Of a stretch of 54,469 nt of DNA, positions 46,724 to 54,469 are shown piece after piece. Source of the DNA: Bartonella fuyuanensis (GTDB lineage Bacteria; Pseudomonadota; Alphaproteobacteria; Rhizobiales; Rhizobiaceae); NCBI RefSeq assembly GCF_014197255.1, contig NZ_JACIFE010000003.1, positions 26,954-81,422 on the forward strand, given 5' to 3'. The stretch's first letter is position 1. Each line of letters begins with the position of its first letter. The translations under genes and the position numbers were made by a program. Below the pieces are notes generated by a model. The model was not told the origin of the DNA, did no database searches, and saw only the letters and a list, made by a program, of their open reading frames with translations.

Positions 46724-47806
46724 ATGAAATATGCTCATCAACAAGAAACACCTGACTATGAATCATCTCGGCTTCCCTATGTTTGTTGGTATCAAAACGA
46801 CTTTCTAGGCGGTGTTCGCGGCATGCGTGCCCACGAAATTGGAATCTATACAATTCTTCTTAATGAAATGTATGCCCGTGGGCGTCCTCTAGAAATATCG
46901 GAAGAACGTTTAGCGCGTCTTTGCGGTTGTGACAAGAGAACTTTTGTCAATGTTTTAGCCATGCTCATTCAAGAGGGCAAAATTTTAAATTTAGCCAATG
47001 GATTATGGAACAAGCGTTGCGAAAATATTTTTCAAGAGCGAGAAAAATTGCTTGAGCAAAAATCTTTTGCTGGGCGCTCTTCAGCAAAAAAACGCAAGAA
47101 AATCAATGCTGACATTCAACAAATGCTCAACGAGCGTACAAAAGATGCTCCACAAAGCTTAGAAGCTCAAAAGGGAGAAGAAAAGGAAACACCTTACGGT
47201 GTTTCAGAAAAGACAGTTTTGTTTTCTGAGCCAGAATCTTCACGCTCTTGCGAAAAGAGCCTCACACAAAGCGTCCCAACATCCTGCTCCTCGGTTTTTT
47301 CTTCCCCTCTTCTGCTCTCTCAAGCAGAAACAACGTGTTCCTCAGCCAACTATTCTCACCCCTTAAGCACTCCCCAATCTGAGTTTTCCTCCGCCCCTAT
47401 TGTGCAACTTGTTAAGGGGGAGAAAACAAAATCCATCACGCATCACCCATCCACCGCTCTTCTCCCCAACTCCATTCCACCTTTTTCCACAAAAAAAACC
47501 ACTGCTTCAGCCTCTATCAAAGGGCACCGCCTTCCTGAACATTGGCAAGCAGACATCGGCGCAGCCATTTCAGAAGGCCTAAGTGAAGAGCAAGCTCTTT
47601 GGCAAGCTAAGAAATTTCGTGACTACTGGCAAGCTAAGAGTGGCAAAGAAGCTCTCAAAGCAGATTGGCAAGCCACATGGCGCAATTGGTTTCGCCGTGA
47701 GATCGAACGGCTCGAACAGAAAAAACATGAGAGCTCTTCATCTTTCCTCTCTGAAAACAATGATACCCTTTACCGTAGCCTTATCAACTATACGGACAAT
47801 GTTTGA
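46724..47806 (+). CDS. DUF1376 phage replication protein
   Basis: 360 residues. The N-terminal DUF1376 domain (LPYVCWYQNDFLGGVRGMRA, LLNEMYARGRPLEI, LARLCGCDKRTFVNVLAML) is a winged-helix-like unit found in phage replication initiators. A Ser/Thr/Pro-rich linker of 150 residues follows, then a DnaT-like end: HRLPEHWQADIGAAISEGLS, QALWQAKKFRDYWQAKSG and WQATWRNWFRREIERLEQKK. It probably loads the helicase encoded next. The ribosome site is weak. First gene of the rightward operon under the 46364 promoter. Confidence 0.88.
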   Translation: MKYAHQQETPDYESSRLPYVCWYQNDFLGGVRGMRAHEIGIYTILLNEMYARGRPLEISEERLARLCGCDKRTFVNVLAMLIQEGKILNLANGLWNKRCENIFQEREKLLEQKSFAGRSSAKKRKKINADIQQMLNERTKDAPQSLEAQKGEEKETPYGVSEKTVLFSEPESSRSCEKSLTQSVPTSCSSVFSSPLLLSQAETTCSSANYSHPLSTPQSEFSSAPIVQLVKGEKTKSITHHPSTALLPNSIPPFSTKKTTASASIKGHRLPEHWQADIGAAISEGLSEEQALWQAKKFRDYWQAKSGKEALKADWQATWRNWFRREIERLEQKKHESSSSFLSENNDTLYRSLINYTDNV

Positions 47807-47858
47807 CATCACATAAAACAGCCTATTTTTCAAGTAAGTGCGGAGAAGGGGAGAAAAA

Positions 47859-48213
47859 ATGTTCCAAAATTACAAAAGAAACAACACTAAACAAAATAAT
47901 AGGCGACAAAACAACAATTGGCTAAGCAGGACACCCAGTAAAACGAATCAACATCAACCACTCTGCTCACATTCTAAAAGCTCTCCCCCACTCCAATACT
48001 GTGTCTTTTCATCTACTTTTCCTTCTTCCAATATTTTCTTTCCCCAAAGAAACCGCTTTCCTGAGCATTGGCAAGCAGATACCAACGCAAGCTACAGAAA
48101 CTTTCAATGAAATGCAAGTCCAGTGCAAAGAAGGCCTCTATAAACCCAAGGATTTTGTCATAAGATCGAACGACGAGAACAGCAAAAACAGCGTCCTCAT
48201 CTCTCACACCTAA
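47859..48213 (+). pseudogene. decayed partial copy of the DUF1376 gene end
   Basis: From ATG 47859 a frame reads MFQNYKRNNTKQNNRRQNNN and on to NRFPEHWQADTNASYRNF, which matches HRLPEHWQAD of the upstream gene. After a stop at about 48108 similarity continues in another frame: GATCGAACG-CGAGAACAG-AAAA near 48165 equals the end of the DUF1376 gene. A tandem duplicate that lost its middle part and reading frame. Confidence 0.65.
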
Positions 48214-48240
48214 AAAAACGATAATCTATTCATCGAACGA

Positions 48241-50169
48241 ATGACCATGAGTACAATTTTTGAAATCAAACAAAAACTTATCTCACGCGTAGAAACGATA
48301 GCAGAAATGCTTCTTCCTCAAGGACACAAACAAGGGAACAATTGGATTGTAGGCAACACACGCGGTGATGCTGGTCAAAGTTTATCGATCTGCCTAAGCG
48401 GCAGTAAAGCAGGCCTTTGGTATGATTTTGCCGAAGGCATTGGAGGAGATCTTTTAGATCTATGGTGTGAAGTCAAAGGGATTAGCCTTTCTCAAGCCTT
48501 AGAAGAAGCACGAGCGACTCTCAATCTAACGCGCCCCAAACCCTTTATGGCGCCTCATCGTTCTTATCGCCGTCCTCCGGTTCCTACAGGGCATTCCCCG
48601 CAGAATCTCGTAAAAACTTATCTCCACAAAGAACGCCACATTCCTCTAGAAATTATAAAGCTTTATCGCATAGGAGAAGACGGCAAAAAAATAATTTTCC
48701 CCTTTTATAAACCCGATGGCACCCTTGCTTTAGTTAAAGAACGGCTGGCGCAAGCGGGAGCAAAAACCAAACCTACTGCCGCACAATGTGAACCGATTTT
48801 GTTTGGTTGGCAAGCCCTTTTCCCCACAGACCCAACCACCCCACGCACCACCCAACAAGGGTCCTCAACAGACCCCACACCGTTCCCAATTTTTTCTTCA
48901 ACGAACCGTACTCTTGTCATCACCGAAGGAGAAATTGATGCACTTTCCTTAGCCGCCTATGGATATCCAGCAGTCTCTGTTCCCTTTGGGGGAGGAAGTG
49001 GAGGAAAACATAACTGGATTGAAAATGAATTTGATCATTTGGAAGCCTTTGAAACAATTTTTTTAGCGACCGATATGGACAAACCTGGCGAAGAAGCGGC
49101 CCATGAGATTGCCAACAGGCTTGGTCGTCACCGCTGCTACCGTGTACGCTTACCCCTTAAGGATGCCAATGCCTGTTTAATGGCTGGCCTTGATATAACC
49201 ACCATAAAAGCTGCCTTTTCTTCAGCAAAAAGCTTTGCACCAGCAGGCTTACGGCACGCCTCCGATTATAAAGACAAAGTCATAGGACTGTTTTGGCCTG
49301 AACCTGAACAACATGTTGGCTATACGGTTCCCTATCCTAAACTGAATGGAAAATTGTATTTCCGCCCAGCAGAATTAACACTTTGGAGCGGTGCCAGTGG
49401 TGCAGGGAAAAGTCAATTATTATCAGACTGTATTCCCCATTGGATTGCCCAAAAGAGTCGCCTTTGCTTAGCCTCTTTAGAGATGAAAGGAGAACAATCC
49501 TTACGCCGTTTAACCAAACAAACGGGTGGTTTAGAACAACCAACACAAGAGATGATTGAACGGATTCTTCATTTTTTAGATGATGGCCTTATTCTTTATG
49601 AACATGTTGGAAAATCGAGTGTTGACACTTTGCTTGATGTCTTTGACTATTGCCGTGCACGCTATGGCTGCGATCAATTTATCATTGACAGTCTCATGCG
49701 GTTAGGCATTGCCTCTGATGATTATGCGAAACAAGAACAAGCGGTTTATAAAATGGTTGATTGGGCTGTTTTAAACAGCGTGCACATTCACCTTGTTGCT
49801 CATGCGCGCAAAAGTGGTTTAGAGAAAGATATTCCTGGTACAGAAGATATTAAAGGCGCCTCAGAAATTGGTGCCAATGCTTTTAACATCATCACCATTT
49901 GGCGCAATCGCCCCTTAGAAGACAAAATTTTTACCGCCTCTCTAGCGCAAGAAAAAGCAGATTTAGCCAAACGCCCAGGCGTTATTTTGAATATCGCCAA
50001 ACAACGTTCTGGTGACTTTGAAGGGAAAATAGGACTTTGGTTTGACCCACGAACCTATCGCTATCGTTGTTCCTCTGAACACCCCTTAACCCCACGGCGT
50101 TATCTAGAACGCCCAATCCCAAACACCACTCTTTTGAAGAACACCTTCCCCATCACCCGCGTTCGCTAA
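48241..50169 (+). CDS. TOPRIM primase-helicase (T7 gp4-like)
   Basis: 642 residues. N-terminal region with LWYDFAEGIGGDLLDLWCEV (primase core without a clear zinc finger), TOPRIM at about 224-310 with VITEGEIDALSLAAYG (Glu229) and LATDMDKPGEEA, then a RecA-like helicase with Walker A SGASGAGKS at 383-391, LASLEMKGEQS, Walker B FIIDSLM at 480-486, and LVAHARKSGLEKDIPGTEDI followed by KGASEIGANA. It should unwind DNA and prime synthesis at a phage-type origin. All key residues are intact. A repeat-rich non-coding region lies directly downstream. Confidence 0.93.
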   Translation: MTMSTIFEIKQKLISRVETIAEMLLPQGHKQGNNWIVGNTRGDAGQSLSICLSGSKAGLWYDFAEGIGGDLLDLWCEVKGISLSQALEEARATLNLTRPKPFMAPHRSYRRPPVPTGHSPQNLVKTYLHKERHIPLEIIKLYRIGEDGKKIIFPFYKPDGTLALVKERLAQAGAKTKPTAAQCEPILFGWQALFPTDPTTPRTTQQGSSTDPTPFPIFSSTNRTLVITEGEIDALSLAAYGYPAVSVPFGGGSGGKHNWIENEFDHLEAFETIFLATDMDKPGEEAAHEIANRLGRHRCYRVRLPLKDANACLMAGLDITTIKAAFSSAKSFAPAGLRHASDYKDKVIGLFWPEPEQHVGYTVPYPKLNGKLYFRPAELTLWSGASGAGKSQLLSDCIPHWIAQKSRLCLASLEMKGEQSLRRLTKQTGGLEQPTQEMIERILHFLDDGLILYEHVGKSSVDTLLDVFDYCRARYGCDQFIIDSLMRLGIASDDYAKQEQAVYKMVDWAVLNSVHIHLVAHARKSGLEKDIPGTEDIKGASEIGANAFNIITIWRNRPLEDKIFTASLAQEKADLAKRPGVILNIAKQRSGDFEGKIGLWFDPRTYRYRCSSEHPLTPRRYLERPIPNTTLLKNTFPITRVR

Positions 50170-50205
50170 ATATTCTATTTAATCAAAGGAGAGATAAATC
50201 CAAAA

Positions 50206-50337
50206 ATGAAGACCACCCCCACTCATTCGAGAACCAAAGCGCGCTCAAAACCTAAGATGTTCGGCGTCTATACGCGTAAAAACAAGGATAAAGCCCAAAA
50301 TGCAGCCACGCAGCCTAAAATTCAAAAGATGCCATAA
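50206..50337 (+). CDS. 43-residue basic protein
   Basis: MKTTPTHSRTKARSKPKMFG, VYTRKNKDKAQNAATQPKIQ and KMP. An AAAGGAG sequence lies 13 bases upstream, a little far. Very basic (about one third Lys/Arg), so nucleic-acid binding is plausible. KTTPT also occurs in the ORF at 50598-50762, which suggests a small duplicated family. Follows the primase-helicase by 36 bases and is probably in its operon. Confidence 0.5.
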   Translation: MKTTPTHSRTKARSKPKMFGVYTRKNKDKAQNAATQPKIQKMP

Positions 50338-50490
50338 CTTTTGCAAGAATGACTTGCTTTGCTCTCGTATAAGCGAACGCAAAAGCACCTTCAACAAACC
50401 TGTCAACACACTCCCTTCAAAAATATCTCTATGATACGACTATTCCCTTCTCCTTTTCTATAAGTAAACCAGTCATAGAACCAGACCCTT

Positions 50491-51500
50491 CATGCAACAA
50501 AATACAACCACTTTCAGAAATATTTGCCCGGTAATGGGCTTCCTTCACGCCCAAATGGGATAAACGCCAACTGGGATAACCGAGGACAACTCCAACCATG
50601 CAAGAAAACAGTGTTCCCTTTGAAAAACAACGCAAAAAAACCACTCCTACTTTCCACTCTCAGATAAACAAAACCAGGGGCAAACGACAACAAAGCTCTA
50701 AACCAGCCTCCTCCAAACCATTCAGCCTGTCATCCTACAATTCTTGGCAGCCCTATAAATAAAAGCGAAGGCTACAGTAAAAAAGCAACAAAATACCAAT
50801 AACAGCAAAAAAACAAATCGTGTGACATTAAGGCTCCCCAGTAAAATTAAAGATCACACCTTATCATGCAGCAGAATGCCCATTTTTTTAAGAACCACCC
50901 GCACATAACGCGAACACATCTTACATCCTCCTGAACAAAAAGAAGAAAAAAATCCAACAATGCATGCAAATACGCCATCGTTCGAGATCAAAAACCAGGG
51001 TACCTTGTAGGCCTCTCTCCCATATGCGCCGAACCAACACAACGCAACAACCACGAACTACTTCAATAAACACCACCCCATAGAACCACCCATACGCCCC
51101 ACTCCTTCAAGTAAAACCTCCTTCATAAGTAAGGACCAAAGACAACGCCCAGCATGCAGCAAACTGCCAATTCTTTTCAAAGGATGAAAACCTAAACCCA
51201 AGCTGCCTTGCACCTATAGAAGTAAACCCAATGCTCAAGACTCCAAAGGACCTTAAATACCCCCACCTAGGAAAACCACAACTAAATCAAATCCAAATGT
51301 TCAACTTTCACATAAACAAACGTAGCGACCCTAGCAAAAAAAATCCTAAATGCTACATTTTAAAAAAATACCTTCCTCGGAATCCCGCAACACCTCATTT
51401 TCACAGCAATAAAAACCAAGTCATGCAGCATCACGCCCCTTGCCCAGCAATGGAATTAAAGAACACGCCCAGCATGCAGCAAACTGCCAATCTTTCAAAA
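50491..51500 (+). repeat. seven dispersed CATGCARCA-type repeats
   Basis: Copies start at 50491, 50597, 50865, 50963, 51153, 51422 and 51473. Consensus CATGCAGCAAA-NTGCC. The copies at 51153 and 51473 are the most alike and share CACGCCCAGCATGCAGCAA-type flanks (AACGCCCAG or CACGCCCAG) and AACTGCCAAT. Each contains an ATG opening a short frame with MQQ(N/T)(A/T), for example MQQNAHFF, MQQTANSF, MQENSVPF. Confidence 0.7.
50598..50762 (+). CDS. possible 54-residue basic protein
   Basis: MQENSVPFEKQRKKTTPTFH, SQINKTRGKRQQSSKPASSK and PFSLSSYNSWQPYK. The longest frame opened by one of the ATGCARCA repeats. GAGG is 13 bases upstream. KKTTPT recalls the 50206 protein. Weak support. Confidence 0.3.
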   Translation: MQENSVPFEKQRKKTTPTFHSQINKTRGKRQQSSKPASSKPFSLSSYNSWQPYK

Positions 51501-51712
51501 AGTAAATCCACATAAGAAACTCACTCTGTACCCACCCAGTGGGCCACATAAACCAAGACAACGCCACCAGAAAGGACGCCTCTCACCCTTAAAAAAACGC
51601 TCCCTCACATAAATAAAGCAGACATAAAAACTTTTTTCGCACCAAACATACCACAGGACAATTCCATTTCTTTGTATAAAGAAGCAAATTTAAAATTTTT
51701 AAGGAGATGACC

Positions 51713-52282
51713 ATGACCCATCAAGAGAAAAAAAACACGCAAACCTATCCTCTTAATGATCAAGCTAAAGGAAAGCACATTGGTCATTTAAAAACGCAAG
51801 AAATTCCCTTTGAAACGAGTAATCCTTATTTTCAGCCCCATCATCCAGAAAGTTCCAGCAATCCACGTACCATAAAAGCCATTGTCAATGCACAAAGCCA
51901 TCCCATTGCACTTTTATATGCAAAAGGACATATCAGTAAAACACAATATAGAGCAGCAGAACGGTTTTATTTTTACTGGCGTCAAAGTCAAGCCGATCTC
52001 TATATGAGTCTTGACTACACCCGTGAAAAGATTGCCTGTAGCCAAGGTTATACCCCCCCTCTTGAACGCCAAATCGAAGCATCCAATCATTTAAAAAAAA
52101 TCAAAGTTCAACTTGGAATTCTTGGCTATTCACTGCTTGAGCAGGTTATAGGCTATGGACAAACGATCAAAGAATTAAGTTCATCAAAACGCAAACAAAA
52201 CTCCCTTGCCGATCATTTACGAGATTGTTTAGACTTGTTAGCATTTCATTGGGGCTATGCAAACCATAACCATTCTGAATAA
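51713..52282 (+). CDS. phage protein, DUF6456-like
   Basis: 189 residues from ATG 51713, six bases after AAGGAG; an ATG at 51707 would leave no spacing. After a hydrophilic 55-residue start comes the domain: SHPIALLYAKGHISKTQYRA followed by AERFYFYWRQSQADLYMSLD, then LLEQVIGYGQTIKEL and LADHLRDCLDLLAFHWGYAN. This is the layout of DUF6456-like proteins in alphaproteobacterial phages and chromosomes (G.I...Q..AGER). Function unknown, regulatory or replication-linked by context. Last intact gene of the early module. Confidence 0.85.
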   Translation: MTHQEKKNTQTYPLNDQAKGKHIGHLKTQEIPFETSNPYFQPHHPESSSNPRTIKAIVNAQSHPIALLYAKGHISKTQYRAAERFYFYWRQSQADLYMSLDYTREKIACSQGYTPPLERQIEASNHLKKIKVQLGILGYSLLEQVIGYGQTIKELSSSKRKQNSLADHLRDCLDLLAFHWGYANHNHSE

Positions 52283-54173
52283 TTCCCTACACCCTTCAAG
52301 GCAGCATGCTCTTTTGTCCACCCTTAGGAAAAAAAATTCTTAAATCCTACACTGCTCAACAATCTAATGACAGCATCCCCGTCAAATAACTCAAGCCCCC
52401 ACAGCACATCCCTTAAAGAACAAGACCTTACTAAACCCGATCAATAGGCATATCACCCTTAAAAACAAAGCCCCTTAACCCACCCCAGTCTATAATCATG
52501 AGAGACTCATATAAATATGTTCATTTTTTATTAAAGAGTCCATTTTATTCAAAATGGTTACATGCATCATAACATCTTGAAATATATATGCAATGCTATC
52601 AAACTTCGAATAAATCCTCAATTGAAAAGAAACATTCATTAAGTTTTAATCCACTGCTCATAAAATTTTTGTAGAACGCATTTTTATATTGCTATCTTTT
52701 CAATTTTCTGTTACGCGCGAAGCGGTATTTTTTTGATATTGTTAAAATCAATATTGAGAATCCTCATATTTTTGAAGTCCTCTGAATATAACGAAGGGCT
52801 TTTTTATAATTATATTGTCCCCAATCAATCCCTTTTTAACTTTGTTCTATTCTTCCCTAAGATTTCCCAGAATACCTTCCCAAAGTAGCATAGGAGAGCT
52901 TTCTTTTGTAAAATTGATCTGCATCCCATCCCCAAAGAAAGGATGAAGATTCTTAACGCAATAATCCACAAACAGCTCGGATATGATTCTCTCTTAGCCT
53001 TCCGTTTCTGAGCTTCACTTAAATTTAAGATACAATAAGCAAGCCCTACTCTAACGAGATACCACACTTTTAAAAATACCAAAACATATCAAGGAGGCTC
53101 CTTCACATTCCCAAACCTCAAATGATAGTCTTTTTACGGTATAACAGAACTTTCTGATATTTGATGGTTTTCTTCTCGTATAAGACCAACAAGTTGATTT
53201 ATAATTATCATCGACCGTTATTCATCTTAAAAATAAGTGACATGAATATCATAGGCTTCTCTCATGTCAAATCTATTTTATGTTAAATCAGGAAAAACCA
53301 TTCCCTTGCACATAGTGGAAGAGACGGATGGAATAAAACACTTCAAAGATAAAGAAGAAAAATACCTCTTATGAACACACTTAAGTCCAAAGATTATCAT
53401 TCCATGCAAAGCGAAATAATATAATGTACAAACTTCTTTCTTAGTTAAATTTTATCGAAGGAATTATCCCTTTCACCAGAGCTTTCTCCACCTTCCCACA
53501 CACCCATCTCATTGTGAGAAAAAATAACATTATGTTTCTTTAAAATAAGCAGATAATTGTACAACACAACTCTATTCTTGTTTGAAACATACGATTTTAC
53601 ATTAAGGGCATAATCCCATTAAAAAACAAAAGCCCCCCTAGAAAAATCTAAAGTATAAGATCTCTAAAAAATCAAACAATGCGTAATTTCCATGCAGCTA
53701 TGACGCTTGAACCACCAAACCAAATAAAAATAGAGAGAAGCTTTATCCATAGCACTTCATCTCATAGTCTTTCCAAATACATTAATCTTCCTGCTTTAAG
53801 AGATAAAACCAAAATATATGCAACAACCCTTCTAGCATTCCCGCTTTCTAATATTTCCCCTTTACTAATATCGCTCAAGAATCCAAAAGTTTATACGAAT
53901 TATTTTATTGTAATTATAAAGTACTATTCTTTGAAAGAAGGTGAATCAGTTAAAATAAATGAAGTTTTTAGCCAATTGCAATTGGCTAAATAAAAAGACA
54001 AGCTGTCGGAAAATACCTTGAAAAGCTTCTATGAACGAAAAAAGTCAAGAAAAAAACAATAAAAAAGCACAAAAATATCTTAATTATCATAGAATATAAT
54101 GAAAATTTATAGCAAATACAACAATCAATCGGGATAAGATAAACAAACAAATTTCTTGTCTATTTTTATAGAA
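52283..54173. other. 1.9-kb spacer with possible relics
   Basis: No firm gene. Minus-strand text around 52800-53080 (KGIDWGQYNYKKALRYIQRT; ELFVDYCVKNLHPFFGDGMQ) looks like a broken gene in two frames. A plus-strand ORF at 53679-53993 (MRNFHAAMTLEPPNQIKIER, ending NEVFSQLQLAK) has reasonable composition but no ribosome site. Bases 53243-53370 are the partner of the repeat at 3462. Confidence 0.4.
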
Positions 54174-54186
54174 TATGTCCTCCTAT

Positions 54187-54469
54187 GGATGCACTCAATT
54201 CTCAAAGAGTGCATCCATCCCCTCACGGAGTCTTCCCACCCTCAAAGGAAGACTCCAATCTCGAGGATGCACTCAGCCCTCAAAGAGTGCATCCTTCCCC
54301 TCACGGAGTCTTCCCACCCTCAAAGGAAGACTCCAATCTCGAGGATGCACTCAGCCCTCAAAGAGTGCATCCTTCCCCTCACGGAGTCTTCCCACCCTCA
54401 AAGGAAGACTCCAATCTCGAGGATGCACTCAGCCCTCAAAGAGTGCATCCTTCCCCTCACGGAGTCTTC
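54187..54469 (+). repeat. 78-bp tandem array of two perfect hairpins
   Basis: At least 3.6 units, period exactly 78 bp, running off the window. Each unit has GGATGCACTC-10-GAGTGCATCC and GGAGTCTTCC-10-GGAAGACTCC, both perfect 10-bp stems with loops of CCCTCAAA type. The first unit (54187-54264) differs at three or four positions from the others, which are identical. The plus strand contains no stop triplet at all, so three frames stay open; ATG 54174 and ATG 54186 each open one. A diverged copy lies at 33241-33335. Confidence 0.95.

Larger units (their letters stand above)
50338..51712. other. repeat-rich region downstream of the primase-helicase
   Basis: 1.4 kb, A- and C-rich, with seven copies of a short motif (listed) and only tiny ORFs. 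Candidate origin region or a row of decayed small genes. Confidence 0.55.

Noticed and set aside
50491-51500. CRISPR array
   Set aside because: The repeats are short, imperfect and irregularly spaced (51 to 269 bases), and no cas gene is present.

Overview
The window looks like the chromosome of a Bartonella species (Hyphomicrobiales, Alphaproteobacteria). The signs are an AT-rich genome with very low coding density and a rhizobial-type core: DUF4167 protein, clpB, infA-maf-yacG, purE-purK, DUF5993-dsbB, the 41-residue form of L36 with a TPR protein, 6S RNA upstream of 5-formyltetrahydrofolate cyclo-ligase, and murA preceded by its usual small basic protein. No product was tested by database search; names rest on motifs read by eye.

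Layout. 1-2.4 kb: a DUF4167 gene with a duplicated, frameshifted 3' end and a small membrane-anchored protein. 4.7-18.1 kb: a minus-strand virion cluster in the order small terminase, large terminase, P22-type portal, scaffold-like, N4-gp56-type major capsid, gp4-like neck, gp10-like tail protein, a GNAT-like protein, a chaperone-domain (S74-like) tail protein, then degraded small genes. 21.4-42.3 kb: host core genes (clpB to murA and tRNA-Thr) with long non-coding spacers. 43.8-52.3 kb: a phage early/replication module with YqaJ-type exonuclease, two small acidic or basic proteins, an XRE repressor between two promoter-operators, DUF1376 replication protein, TOPRIM primase-helicase and a DUF6456-like protein. 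54.2-54.5 kb: a 78-bp tandem repeat array made of two perfect hairpins, running off the window.

How it fits together. Capsid and packaging genes are intact but separated from the replication genes by about 25 kb of housekeeping genes. No integrase, holin or endolysin is recognisable. This is the arrangement expected for the Bartonella gene transfer agent (BaGTA) with its phage-derived run-off replication (ROR) locus, rather than an ordinary prophage. That identification is an inference from organisation and published knowledge. The early module has two sigma70-like promoters whose 16-bp spacers each contain a TATCCT/AGGATA-type operator, which suggests the XRE protein acts as the switch.

The non-coding DNA is not empty. 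It holds partial 3'-end duplications of several genes (DUF4167, TPR, murA, DUF1376), diverged long repeats shared between distant spacers, an exact 39-bp repeat on both sides of clpB, and a series of short repeats starting with an ATGCAGCA-like motif beside the primase-helicase. I saw no rRNA, CRISPR array or intact insertion sequence.
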